DNA of 64,000 bases from Mesorhizobium sp. B2-1-1 (GCF_006442975.2 NZ_CP083954.1:1557501-1621500); one strand, 5' to 3'. Shown: positions 13,701 through 20,959, numbered from the stretch's first letter. The notes: generated from the sequence alone by a model not told the origin. Made by a program: numbers and translations.

Positions 13701-14031
13701 CATGAAGTCGGGCGGCGAGATGGAGGGTGAGGCTACATTCACCTTCTCCTTCTCGATGGGCATCGTCGACTATGACTTCCACGTATCGGTGAGCTACAAG
13801 CGCGAGGCTTTCGGCGGCGGGGGCACCAACTCGATCGCCGGCCGATCATCCGGCGATGACGCCGCGGACGGTGTCGAGCGGTCGCTCGTCACGCGCGCCA
13901 TCCCGCAAGCGCAGGCCAAATCGACGGCACCCAACATACACGCCAACACGATCTCGCTCTCAGAGGCGACCGTTGCCGACTATCTGGCCTATTTCGACCC
14001 GGAACTGCTCAAGGCGGAGGCGAGCAAATGA
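4789..14031 (+). CDS. Giant twin-arginine-exported protein of unknown function (3080 aa)
   Basis: I do not recognise the family. The N-terminus carries a textbook Tat signal: basic region, TRRDFLG, a modest hydrophobic stretch, and a likely cleavage site after AFA near residue 43, so the protein should leave the cytoplasm folded. Residues ~50-1750 are mixed alpha/beta with proline-rich linkers (around 410-430 and 1640-1680). Residues ~1770-2715 are almost wholly helical, Ala/Leu/Glu-rich and coiled-coil-like, and include a run of five tyrosines (codons near 11014-11028). Residues ~2720-3010 switch to glycine-rich alternating beta strands (GFFIEPMKGRPGILAGYGIN, PPYGGGGFVAIYADAQGFRG). No catalytic motif is evident. 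The stop overlaps the next start (ATGA), so translation is coupled to the 1747-residue partner. A structural or envelope-surface role is inference only. Confidence 0.85.
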   Translation: MGGRWRTNRHSGGKKQPGITRRDFLGVASTPVIIAATNGLAFAGDLPDKDSGADLLFILAPDERSVVVRRVPPSGSGSHQDWTLDAAAFGPGAWFDLHEDEYAAWDARAQALKLQDGVLRRRLTARGASWGGHAKDTSGDLLSVTFVFECVEGDPWTVGLSTNVWPSPTRAAGFHTEPENRQPLHAFIANPQVKLTELLSQPRIQTALDVMLDRHVSVDDQMAVSFNANLEWILEPVRSGDRPIAAFDGSVSAPVAVDKEAAALVIKWQAQADEAAGPGRRLSARCAALWTSPFQIAGNDDAPLVSIRPLEGDPKASNLGDLFVGQLDPQSRVVNEGGADSTSLIALFSAPGAVLDCRLRVSTETIAPICTGIPLDDVTITRMAMGNADDQWRDVIIADAGGKRLGAQAPAGAAPKGQEQTPVASSPPKPVWINTLIGRMEVAALPLDAALAVNQAQEDDDAALQARRKFDAVSAAAIGDRAGVTQRTFFLLADRPRKGDATERKKSTDAAADFNILRRLYADVALHGLDTALPDTRDSVLTVAGSQFRFIHSDGNELPGLILPEVAWNTPDGYLWLGDLRRPREFAWLDLGGSTLHARRDYDLVDIRFRFADFVLGFSLDTDEQGTVRGIARTLRPARDDARQIAVRRRFAELGEDAGKSGPDDDFADSRPILAVEFPPQHVMEEAFFRQDAEPLPDTDWPEHEADLESFLEMLRKEPSAANREAARRGIGEKKVAEEAKRSSNTNDPKLFADLRNALLAATDLPVDQRQYFGPYAMSLQAIKVARDFQSAQSEKYLTQIVARMLAKAAEVQPPDIGSWQLSTLLQAESDAEKVYPLYQLWRDAFRAYVIETRGQTTAATATGQPEPDKSFAEFINRNRKPVPSDYLPSKALEDEFTGAFIKQISGREPFDRLAMARLSGKSLLAFRVNFEAAPGDSDEVNGLPRYARDNINSPGPGVQRFGAMPFTFAALTDWSRHEPHVTQRARKLYEPLASGAIPPVMGRVASVDDHAILIQQGFEAGAKSSEAHLGQVRASLTRRPKGLETQIEIPSRLILSTAQNAIWQSPRKVSRKAPKEGEADVFDTDPVLPEADIDYEAYEQLWTARLITQDAEPGLRAIWSPDARPEAIGFLAIGDDKVPRIAGPPPRGPWSPWILRREQVDGVRLVPSKVLEASQSSKATDPNAPPAQGAQSQTGGKTDEEVCPVPAPDSLSDRNRTPSMFERICDIFRLRARYNNQADLHTFRTSLDAYDRHELVLLSSAYGLPVTGRRRQIGNSDSNAGDLIEKSGQFEPGEDFHLIDATSDLAYYRPKPLDVSELSLSALGGFLDHDTNFLPPAPAVTYDGRSLFDGLSIERWQHLIVLGRDVLATVVYSGYLFPLGHKASLVKITERIFVRMRGDQAKAQDFGVKAVLRQRMFVRVSAPSKKFPAVGQPNKGRQWCAEDVTMLTRETPDIVDPTLELETRPERASLSGRIFLDNQPGLAFWPQTAMTEEARFHFEFTLDGRRTKMPLIFVDRIAAKNKTSLNALLSYYRGLSEEDWRTCLLSGQTLRFAEPVQEGDTSFAADSIALAVDGRASDDGQRWEGQNDVVINTGVLEGADQPPFYPVMASAEIHLAQAESMSGAAMGAVRVRFDGSYVRSGFAPAPTETAPDTAAQQPGGDAAIDNAAEVFLYVDMPSPPKMSMGPNGNQSGGVGRPNMDIVALSRSKGILGAQPGQPIYQYGPAKAAGQGYVASPALASVAKYFSLPPPRQPVSGGGQVVAGQASEATTSKVFESFFSADAKLLGVISFQSLMRLLKIAGGVDVMPALNEVVDYGSQALSQLEQGAAGAIELLQGEILAPLLDLVRTARKEWSKIDRRQIGAQDNVIDEFQKVLPKFQATSLRTLYPEIDLGLNNLEAALLDAMGETNAAALVGRLAAVHEAGRQFMRELARLAANPVERIEQAARGQFDNVVGDMQAQVIRYQQKARDFVASLKATKHDLAQALIGYVAEDLPWEEIAAIVEVAEQGSTLANLAKETLDGLLAIDVDLSKELGELAKGTTDPATGLKKIVAELIGKAIDAANKVEADKLGEPYYYYYELPETTQAKAILKAAVESYKGRLDEAKASAGAWLDGASPPPEWAAWVARVRAILRLIELLRELASSNSQPRVFAILVQLGRDYLGVDLDAGKKELENAIQAQAAQIKEWIDAILSRLVAVAAGAITSNTDINPKLPAAVVASCVAQLPVKDKDQAGLAATTIASLSPKHFLADFARSAADTFKLADDLHTAQTQLSAINGSQGVRAAIDDFVKALQAYRELFCETAAIAGHAQSAHAELTKLAQGHGNPPVMTGEDIIAAAMRLRVLADEIEQGLLRMRSRIVVLVTLLADHLDVIAAAAAAGALASAFGDDLKSELKQWDLSAASALRVSLNTLFRWTRVVETVGAPSVGAILGLAAKIVRDQIPNAFDVERENLAVSLEKLDDECGRLAATVGNLSLPSPVTDETVAQLLDAKLANTTVTVRDLFENDDSLARTDKIELALQRVSTSYAALLARATGLSKILAEEALDGPVHDLLQVLSEAYVKVKALRDKIAADAPNYATAGPIILRALLIEPLARDCDPLKPGCDDRLTVETKAVGSLANVPTPTTTARKQLQAFCDSISGGRSAIENIFINVQKIWDDISRGELASLVDIGALRDQVEELISELVPVKRTLSYALGFDFDGDKLAKLTGGVFVPRPPSRFELAMTATINLLTAKAEMKAKGRIGPFDVKLIGNVFDAVTLIFDGVDFGFELGGSPRFDVHYRDFQIGEKLKFVEKLQSYMTPSKDGSGFFIEPMKGRPGILAGYGINLGTIQLGGVAFSNVLLNAAAELPFDGDAALFRFALGRPLAPFLISVPPYGGGGFVAIYADAQGFRGFEASFEFGGVADFSTGPLVAQGRLTSGFYIRSMQVVSNGSRRTLTDIYGTFFVGGEASIWIFSFYASLYVRLGMKSGGEMEGEATFTFSFSMGIVDYDFHVSVSYKREAFGGGGTNSIAGRSSGDDAADGVERSLVTRAIPQAQAKSTAPNIHANTISLSEATVADYLAYFDPELLKAEASK

Positions 14032-17000
14032 TCGACGCGCCCAAAGTCAAGCCGGTGTTGCGGCTCATACCGAACGGTGTCGTCGGCGGCCACCTTCGCA
14101 TGACGCTGATTGCAACGCCGGTCGCTGCAGATGACGGCTTTACGATCGACAAGTGGCCAGCCATGGTCAGGACAAAAATCGTGGCAGCTGCCTCGCAGCA
14201 ACAGGATCCGACCCGCGATCTGATCTCGGTTCTCGTTGCCAGCGAGCCTTCCCAGGACAAGAGCGAGAGACGACTTGCTGCTATATTGCAGCCGTCTCAC
14301 TTGGATGAATTGCAAACCAGGCTCGGCGAGGCTTGGGCGGCGATCGTTCCTCCCGGGAAGGAGGAACTGTGGGGAAAACTGCTCGACACCATACACCGGT
14401 CGCTGGCCTCGCAGGCCTTCCAGAATGGACTGAATAACCCCGGGCAGTCGAACGAAGTGGCGCTTCAGGCTGATGGGTCCTATCAGTCGCAGCAAGCACT
14501 CGATCCGCATGCCCAGCTGACCGTCAAGGCGGTGATGCCCGTCAAGCATGGGGATCTTGCGCTCTTGTTGGAGTTCGAGCGCGCCAAGCGCGTGCACGAT
14601 CTGATCGAGGGGGCAATCGATCCCCGGCAAGGCAGACCGCGCGGCCTTTCTCTCGTCAGCGACCAGGATGCCACAGCGATCGCGCCGAGCGTCGAACACA
14701 AGACCAGCCAGGACGATGCCGTCAAGCAAGACCTGAGCAGCCAAATAGCTGACAGCAAGCGGCTAGAACTGCAAGCGGCAATCGATACTCTGGCCGCGGA
14801 ACGCGCGAAGTCCGTCGCCGGTAGCTGCAGCGATCTTAAAAAGCCCGATCTGACCGTCCTTGGGGATGATGAGGCAACGCGCAACACCGCCCTTGCCAGT
14901 CACACCGCCGCGACCTGGGAACAGTCAGCGTCAACTCAAACCAACAGCGATCTCGACCGCGTCGCGCAATGCTACCAGGCCATTGTATCCTCACCTGCGT
15001 GGTCGCGTTTCTTTGGCTTCGCATTCGACGTCGAGATGCTTGTGGCTAACGAAGTACCGTCGTGGATTTCCGCCGGTGAGTTTCCCGTGACGTTCAAGTT
15101 TGCCGACAAGCCGCAATCGGTAGGCCGGGCCTGGACAGCCGTCGATCAAGACGGGTGGCCAAGGCCCGACCCGACGCAGGGTGGCCTCGAAGGTGGTCTT
15201 TTCCTGATGGGCGACGATTGCGTCGGGGGCAATGCCATGCCGCGCTACGATGCGGTGACGCTAGATGTTCGCCACGCCACCGAGGCCTTGGTTCGTCCGC
15301 TCAGCGGATCGGACCCGCAGCACCGCGGCTTCCTGACCGCCGGCTTGACCCTTCTCGATCGGCGACGGGCTGAAGACGTGCGCGCCCAGGTTCGTCGAAC
15401 CGCTGCGGAGAAGGGCAAGGGTGACATCCAACTGTTCGCCCAGGACCTGGTCATCGGCCGCCGGCTGGATGCAGGAACCAAGATTGGCGACAAGATCGAA
15501 TGGCGCGCCCTTGGCAGCAAGGTCGTCACCTACGGACTTCGCCGGAGCGACACGAAAGGTCCGGACGATTTCGCGCCCATCGATGCGGCCCTGACCGACA
15601 TTATCCTCCCGCAAGATAGCCGAACCGGTGTCAGGACGCTTGACGAGGCGATTGTAAACCCGTCGTCGCGATTGACGCCGACGCCAGGCGGCAACGCCGC
15701 GACGGACAAGGATGTCTTTGTCGATGAAGCGTTCGTGACCTGGACCGGCGCTCCCATGGGCGTCAACACGGCGCCAAAACTGGGGCCCAATGACCCTGTG
15801 CTTTTGTCTTTCCTGCAAAAACAGTCCCTGCCGGAGGCCGGCGTCCAGGCCGATGGGCTTGCGCCGCCCTTGCGCTACGGGCGCGGCTATCGCTTTGGCA
15901 TGCGCGCGGTGTTCCTGGGCGGCCAGTCAAAGAAAATCGAGGATGCAGCAAAGCTCTATGAGCACCCGACCCAATCTTTCACCTATCCACGCGATCCCGA
16001 CAAAAAGACCCAAGCCCCGACGCGCCGATGCGCGCGCCAGGAGGCGATCGGCACACCCGTCATCCTTTTGCCCGGCTCTGTTCTAGGGGCGAAAATCAAC
16101 GAGATGGATTTCGGCACCATCCAGTCCGCCGTTCTTCGAAGCCTGCCTGAGGGATATATCGAACCGAAGCTGCCTCCAACGGTGATAGGCCGACCCTATG
16201 TGCGGGCAAACGACCGTCTCACACCCAATGAGATTGTGCGTATTATCGTCCCGCCGCAGGTGGCCTTGGACGACCTTTTGCGCGCCGGCATGTTCGACAG
16301 CCCAAACAGGCCGGCTGATGTTGCGCTCGGCGGCCTGCGCTCGATCTGCTTCGGCGTCGCCACACCCTTGGCCAAAACCAAAGATCCGATCTCCAGCCAA
16401 GGGAGTTTTCCGATCGCGATGATTGATGAACAGCGCGCGTTCGGCCAGGATCCGACCAGACGCAGGCTGATGCCGAACTTCGTCGCGCCGCCTTCGGAAA
16501 ACAACGACCAGGCAGTCCGCGGCGCCGCCATTTTCATCGGACGAAAGGCCTTCGAGGCGCGGGGCGGCCCGCCACTGACGCCGCGTCCTTATTATCCCGA
16601 TCCTTATGCAAGGCAGTTGATCCTGCGCCTTCGCCGGCGCAGTGACGGCGCCTATGCCGGGCCGGCGACCAAAGTGTCTGTCTATGACGAAATCTCCGTC
16701 TATCCCCATGCCATGCCAACCGTGATCGCGATCAAGAAGGCAAAGGTGGATACCGACCGGGCTTCGATAGGCGCGCCTTCGACAATCCTCACCGATGGGA
16801 TCTCGTTCAAGGCGGCAAGCGGACAGCGGGCACAAAGAGTGGAGGTGACCTTGCCTCGGGGCGACGATTTCGATCTGGAGGCCTTCTATCTCACGCAGGA
16901 CGTGAACAGCCTTGCCACCCATTTCGCCCTGACCGAAACAATAGGCGCCTATGAGCTTGCCCTGGAGCGGTCCGGCAGCGAGCGGACCTATCCCGTCGCC

Positions 17001-19274
17001 GATCATATAACGACGGGCTTCTTCGATGTGCCGCCAGACAAGTGCCTGCGCCTCCTGGCTCGCAAGCTCTTCGATTTTGCCTGCGGCGTGGGTAAGTACG
17101 ACGGTGCCGGCGGCCCGATCGAGGATCTTGCTGGCCTGTGTTCCATACGTGTCGCCCACGCCGTGAACAGGCCGCTGGCCGCGGCGTCGTTTCCGGGCCG
17201 CCCAGTAGACTACCGCATCTATCGAAAGGCTTTCGACACCTCGAAATACGTTCCCAAATATGCCATCGACCCGGATTTCGATGGCATGCCGCCGCCTGCC
17301 GGCCAGAGTCCCGACGCTGAATCGCGCCACAGACCGACCGGGCTCGGCCCAACCGAGATCAACCTGACGGATCTTGAAAAAATCAGGGACGCCGACCTGC
17401 AGGATTCAAACGGGACGCACAGTTACATCCTGTCCGGCCACATCACCTTTGACCGCCGCACGACCGCGGCCATCGAGATCCTGGCCAGTTGCGTCTCGCC
17501 CCGCGACGTGCTGATCGACGATCCCGCGAGACGACGACCTCCAAAGGCGCGCGTCGCGGGCGCGTGGCCCTGGAGAACGGTGGTTACCGACGATGACGGC
17601 AAGCCGATCACGCCGCAGAGATCGCCAGCCCGCGACCTTGACGTCTATGGATTTGAGCACATCGACGTAAAGACCGGTGCGGTCACGTTGCACAGCTCCG
17701 AGGTCAGTCTCTTGCGGATCGACAATATCGCCCCACCGGGCATGGGGCCCTTGGTATCTGGGCTCCCGGACGGCGCTGAAGAAACGATCGACCTGTCGCT
17801 GGCCCATATTGCGGCGCAGATCGGCCGGCGTGTGACAAATTCCTCCGGCGATACGCTTTTCACCGCCTCGCAACTACATGTTTTCCCAGACAGCAAGGCG
17901 CGACAGTTGCGGCTGCGCCTGCGAGCGATATCGCGCTTTGGAGCCGACTTCGAGACCGCCGCGCGCTGGACCGGGGCTGACGGCATCTCGCAACCGGTCG
18001 TGCGGCTGCGCCAGGCGTTGGCGCCGGCCGAACAGTCTGTCGACAGCACGCCCGCCGACACTGCGCTTGACGACTGGCAAGCCAGTGCGGACGGAAAGAC
18101 CCGGCTCGCCTTGCTACCCTCGAGCGGTCGACCGGCCAAATGTGCCTCTCTCTCACCGGTTCCAGTCTTTCGCTTCACGCCCGGGACGGAAGGAGCCAAT
18201 CCGTTCACCAAGCGCCTGAGCCTGGTACGACTGTATCTGGAGCGAGGCTGGTTTTCCTCCGGCGAGGGCGAGCGTCTGGGCATCGTTCTGCTGGCAACCG
18301 ACAAGGTTGCGGAAGTCGGAACAGAGTTTTTGCCCGATGATCGCCTGGGGCCGATCGGACGCTACATTACCCGCTGGGGTGGCGACCCAATCCGCGAGGA
18401 CTATGCGTCGCTGGCCACAAATTTGACGGTCGGATCCTTCTTCGGGTCGCCATCGAGCGCAGCTCCCGTGCTCGTGCGAAATGTCGCTGTCCCAGTGCAA
18501 ATCCCCAGGCCGCCTGGCGCCCAAGACAACATTACCGTTCTGGAGACAGCTGACATCTTGACCTACGAGCCACGCTTCGATGTCGATCGAGAACAATGGT
18601 TCGTCGACCTCGATGTGCAGGCTCCCGAAGCGCCGAACCTGTTCATACGCTTTGGAGTCGTCCGCTACCAGGAAAATGCCATTGACCAGGACCTGAGAGC
18701 GTCCGAACCCGTGGTGGTGTGGAGCCAGCTGTTCCCGCGCCGGACCCTGACAGCCAAGATCACCCGAACCCTCGTCGACGACAAAAGCGAGCCAAAAGAC
18801 AAGGCGAAAGAAAAGCCGGTCAAGATCGCGATCACCGCCACCGTGGCCGGTCCAAGCCACAAGGGCGCCCGCATTCCGCAAAGACCTGTACAAAAGAAAA
18901 CGCCTGACCTCGATCTAAGCGCGCTTCAATACCCGACGGTGCGTTTTCGTCTGATGCATGAAAGCGGCGACGATGCCGATCTGCGGCGCATTACGATGGG
19001 CGTCGATACTGCACTCCTAAGCACACCCGACAACAGTCTGGCTGAATGCGGTTGTACTTTCGACGTGATGAAGGCCGACGTCGAGGCGCTGGGACCTGGC
19101 GTCGTCTATGTCTACGCCGAAGAGGTCGAGACCTTCATGCCTGCGACCTACAAAAATGAACCCGCCTATATCGAGGACATATTCGATCCAAAAACCTTCA
19201 TCCAATCTGGCCCCAGATTCGCTGCCCGATTGAACTTGCAGGATCTGCTCGATGTGGACACCGGGGTGAAATAG
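14028..19274 (+). CDS. Giant partner protein of unknown function (1748 codons)
   Basis: A 1748-codon frame starting in the ATGA overlap with the giant Tat protein; the tight coupling suggests equal stoichiometry or a complex. No signal peptide or membrane segment is seen. The N-terminal ~300 residues are helical with a coiled-coil-like stretch (SKRLELQAAIDTLAAERAK). The remainder is mostly beta-rich, with repeated arginine-rich turns such as LILRLRRRSDGAYAG and RLSLVRLYLERGWF. I see no enzyme motif and do not recognise the family. If it acts outside the cytoplasm it would need to travel with the Tat-signal partner, since Tat moves folded complexes. That is inference. Codon use matches the upstream gene, so the two arrived together. 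Confidence 0.85.
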   Translation: MIDAPKVKPVLRLIPNGVVGGHLRMTLIATPVAADDGFTIDKWPAMVRTKIVAAASQQQDPTRDLISVLVASEPSQDKSERRLAAILQPSHLDELQTRLGEAWAAIVPPGKEELWGKLLDTIHRSLASQAFQNGLNNPGQSNEVALQADGSYQSQQALDPHAQLTVKAVMPVKHGDLALLLEFERAKRVHDLIEGAIDPRQGRPRGLSLVSDQDATAIAPSVEHKTSQDDAVKQDLSSQIADSKRLELQAAIDTLAAERAKSVAGSCSDLKKPDLTVLGDDEATRNTALASHTAATWEQSASTQTNSDLDRVAQCYQAIVSSPAWSRFFGFAFDVEMLVANEVPSWISAGEFPVTFKFADKPQSVGRAWTAVDQDGWPRPDPTQGGLEGGLFLMGDDCVGGNAMPRYDAVTLDVRHATEALVRPLSGSDPQHRGFLTAGLTLLDRRRAEDVRAQVRRTAAEKGKGDIQLFAQDLVIGRRLDAGTKIGDKIEWRALGSKVVTYGLRRSDTKGPDDFAPIDAALTDIILPQDSRTGVRTLDEAIVNPSSRLTPTPGGNAATDKDVFVDEAFVTWTGAPMGVNTAPKLGPNDPVLLSFLQKQSLPEAGVQADGLAPPLRYGRGYRFGMRAVFLGGQSKKIEDAAKLYEHPTQSFTYPRDPDKKTQAPTRRCARQEAIGTPVILLPGSVLGAKINEMDFGTIQSAVLRSLPEGYIEPKLPPTVIGRPYVRANDRLTPNEIVRIIVPPQVALDDLLRAGMFDSPNRPADVALGGLRSICFGVATPLAKTKDPISSQGSFPIAMIDEQRAFGQDPTRRRLMPNFVAPPSENNDQAVRGAAIFIGRKAFEARGGPPLTPRPYYPDPYARQLILRLRRRSDGAYAGPATKVSVYDEISVYPHAMPTVIAIKKAKVDTDRASIGAPSTILTDGISFKAASGQRAQRVEVTLPRGDDFDLEAFYLTQDVNSLATHFALTETIGAYELALERSGSERTYPVADHITTGFFDVPPDKCLRLLARKLFDFACGVGKYDGAGGPIEDLAGLCSIRVAHAVNRPLAAASFPGRPVDYRIYRKAFDTSKYVPKYAIDPDFDGMPPPAGQSPDAESRHRPTGLGPTEINLTDLEKIRDADLQDSNGTHSYILSGHITFDRRTTAAIEILASCVSPRDVLIDDPARRRPPKARVAGAWPWRTVVTDDDGKPITPQRSPARDLDVYGFEHIDVKTGAVTLHSSEVSLLRIDNIAPPGMGPLVSGLPDGAEETIDLSLAHIAAQIGRRVTNSSGDTLFTASQLHVFPDSKARQLRLRLRAISRFGADFETAARWTGADGISQPVVRLRQALAPAEQSVDSTPADTALDDWQASADGKTRLALLPSSGRPAKCASLSPVPVFRFTPGTEGANPFTKRLSLVRLYLERGWFSSGEGERLGIVLLATDKVAEVGTEFLPDDRLGPIGRYITRWGGDPIREDYASLATNLTVGSFFGSPSSAAPVLVRNVAVPVQIPRPPGAQDNITVLETADILTYEPRFDVDREQWFVDLDVQAPEAPNLFIRFGVVRYQENAIDQDLRASEPVVVWSQLFPRRTLTAKITRTLVDDKSEPKDKAKEKPVKIAITATVAGPSHKGARIPQRPVQKKTPDLDLSALQYPTVRFRLMHESGDDADLRRITMGVDTALLSTPDNSLAECGCTFDVMKADVEALGPGVVYVYAEEVETFMPATYKNEPAYIEDIFDPKTFIQSGPRFAARLNLQDLLDVDTGVK

Positions 19275-19318
19275 CAAACCGTCTCGCAGACGGCCGACCT
19301 TAAGGGAGAAGGCAAACG

Positions 19319-19540
19319 ATGGGCGTTATGAGTGCCTGGCATTGGTTGATTGTAATAGCGGTCATGCTTGTGATTTTTGGCCGCGGGCGGGTATCGTCGT
19401 TGATGGGCGACATGGGCAAGGGCCTGGGTATCTTTCGCCGCGAAGTTCTTGGAGGCGGCCCAAGCCGAAAGGGCGTTCCAGCCGTTGCCGGCGTCGACCG
19501 CCAGACCAAAGAGCAAAGCCCGTCCGCCTTGGAAGACTGA
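19319..19540 (+). CDS. TatA/E-like twin-arginine translocase subunit
   Basis: A 73-residue protein with the TatA plan: a short N-terminus with SAWHWLIVIAVMLVIF as one membrane helix, the FGRGR hinge, the amphipathic helix VSSLMGDMGKGLGIFRREV, and a charged disordered tail. TatA, with TatC, forms the pathway for folded twin-arginine proteins. TatA is normally encoded with tatB and tatC, and neither is here. It lies 44 bases after the second giant gene and just before another twin-arginine protein, with AAGGGAG upstream of its ATG. It is probably a paralogue devoted to the neighbouring large substrate, working with the chromosomal TatC. The family call is firm and the specialised role is inference. 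Confidence 0.85.
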   Translation: MGVMSAWHWLIVIAVMLVIFGRGRVSSLMGDMGKGLGIFRREVLGGGPSRKGVPAVAGVDRQTKEQSPSALED

Positions 19541-19639
19541 TGCCGACGGCTACCGCCGCGGCAAACCTCGGCTGCACGAGCCCGCTGCGCGATGACGGCA
19601 AGCAAGGCCAGAAACGATAGACCATCCATGGAGGGAGCC

Positions 19640-20047
19640 ATGATAGGAATGATCCATCGCAGAGCGTTCACCGCGAACCTCGGTTCGCTGCTTGCGCTGT
19701 TTGGCGCCGGCGTCAACACGGCAAAGGCCGCGAACCCGAGACTGACAATCGAACTCAGGAACACCGACGGTTCAGTTCTGACGACGCTGCGTCTCTACAA
19801 GGAGAACAAAACCTGGCTCGATGTCAAAAAGGATGCCTCGCCGCTGAACTCGAATAAGGGAACGGTCGACGACAGTGCCTACAACCAGCTCCATTGCCTT
19901 GACGATTCTGGCCAGGAGATGGTGCGGTTGGCCAATTGCAACTGGGATATCCAGGTAGATTCCAAAAATTCAGGCTTCTGCTACGGCTGCAAGATCGGCT
20001 TCGAGACGAAGCCGCTTTGGTATTGCACGGAGGTCGTTCAGCAATAG
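19640..20047 (+). CDS. Small twin-arginine-signal exported protein
   Basis: A 135-residue protein starting at the ATG after GGAGGGAG; an ATG nine bases later is also possible. The N-terminus HRRAFTANLG followed by a hydrophobic stretch ending TAKA gives a second likely Tat signal in this operon. The mature part is about 105 residues with four cysteines (near HCLDD, NCNWD, CYGC) that could form disulfides after export, and it is rich in beta-type sequence. I do not recognise the family. It sits between the TatA-like gene and the secreted metalloprotease, all on one strand, so joint export or assembly with the giant proteins is plausible. Confidence 0.75.
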   Translation: MIGMIHRRAFTANLGSLLALFGAGVNTAKAANPRLTIELRNTDGSVLTTLRLYKENKTWLDVKKDASPLNSNKGTVDDSAYNQLHCLDDSGQEMVRLANCNWDIQVDSKNSGFCYGCKIGFETKPLWYCTEVVQQ

Positions 20048-20095
20048 TAATGGATGGCCGAACTTCGGTTAGTCGCAAATAAGGGGTGGCAAGCA

Positions 20096-20716
20096 ATGGA
20101 CTGGCGGAGCGGACTACGAAATTACCCGCAATCAACGTTGCGGTTGCGATCGATGTTGTTGGCCGCAATCCTCACGTTTGGCTCGATTTCCAGCAACAGC
20201 GCGGCAGCCTATGAAGTGTTGGGCTGGGATTGGAAATATCAGGCAAATCCGATCGAGACCCATTTTGTGATCTGTGAGAACGACGCCCCGGCGGGGGCCT
20301 CAAAACGGATCAAGGAAGCGGCCGCAAAATGGAACTACGCCAAGCTCAAATTCGTGTTCGACGACGATGATTGCCCGGCGAATCCGCCGCTCAATTACGT
20401 CGAGTTTGGAGAGCTTAAAAACCCATCGAAAACTGCTGAGGCTGATACGCCCAACATTCCAGCAACCACAAAGATGAAGCGATGCAAGGTACGCTTCAAC
20501 AAGGACAAATTCTGGTACCTAGGCAACGCTGATCCGGGTGCAGACGAGAACGACCTGTTTAGTGTTGCGCTCCATGAGTTTGGTCATTGCCTCGGGCTCG
20601 ATCACGTCAAAACAAAGGGTGTTGTCATGCAGGAGCAGCTTGATTCCGGTAAGTATCTGCGTGAGCTGGCGGCCGATGATTTGGCCGGGAGAAATAAAAT
20701 ATACGGCGCACCGTAA
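20096..20716 (+). CDS. Secreted matrixin-type zinc metalloprotease
   Basis: A 206-residue protein starting at an ATG preceded by AAGGGGTGG. It has a Sec-type signal (LRSMLLAAILTFGSI...SAAA) and one compact catalytic domain. HEFGHCLGLDH is the metzincin zinc site HExxHxxGxxH, VVMQ about eight residues on fits the Met-turn, and the end AADDLAGRNKIYGAP matches the closing helix of matrixins (family M10A). No separate propeptide or C-terminal targeting domain is visible. It probably cuts proteins outside the cytoplasm, perhaps maturing the giant partners upstream; that target is inferred only from gene order. Confidence 0.8.
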   Translation: MDWRSGLRNYPQSTLRLRSMLLAAILTFGSISSNSAAAYEVLGWDWKYQANPIETHFVICENDAPAGASKRIKEAAAKWNYAKLKFVFDDDDCPANPPLNYVEFGELKNPSKTAEADTPNIPATTKMKRCKVRFNKDKFWYLGNADPGADENDLFSVALHEFGHCLGLDHVKTKGVVMQEQLDSGKYLRELAADDLAGRNKIYGAP

Positions 20717-20740
20717 CCAGTAAGGGCACCGCAGCTATGT

Positions 20741-20780
20741 TTAATTGAATGGTGTGGCGTTTAATTGAAGGGTGTGGCGA
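20741..20780. repeat. Tandem 20-base duplication
   Basis: TTAATTGAATGGTGTGGCGT (20741-20760) is followed at once by a copy with two mismatches (20761-20780). It lies just after the metalloprotease gene, and the second copy includes the TTG used as start of the next small frame. Replication slippage is the simplest origin. Confidence 0.7.
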
Positions 20781-20959
20781 TATCCGTGTTGTTTGGAGTG
20801 GCTTTCGCAAGCGCAGCCTACGCCAACCCTATCGATTTGGTCATAAATCCGAGCCCGCAGGGATTCGTAAATTACGTGCCAATCCACTCGAAGACAGACG
20901 GACTAATCTTGCAGCCCAATTCATTGTATCGATACGACGCAGGGGCGGCTGTCAGCTAA
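20765..20959 (+). CDS. Possible small secreted peptide
   Basis: A 64-residue frame beginning at TTG in the second copy of the tandem repeat. Its first ~19 residues look like a signal peptide (ISVLFGVAFASAAYA, then NP), leaving a mature peptide of ~45 residues. The family is unknown. Its last 39 bases overlap the 3' end of the opposite-strand gene 20921-21532, which looks the more secure of the two. This may be a truncated remnant rather than a working gene. Confidence 0.35.
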   Translation: MKGVAISVLFGVAFASAAYANPIDLVINPSPQGFVNYVPIHSKTDGLILQPNSLYRYDAGAAVS

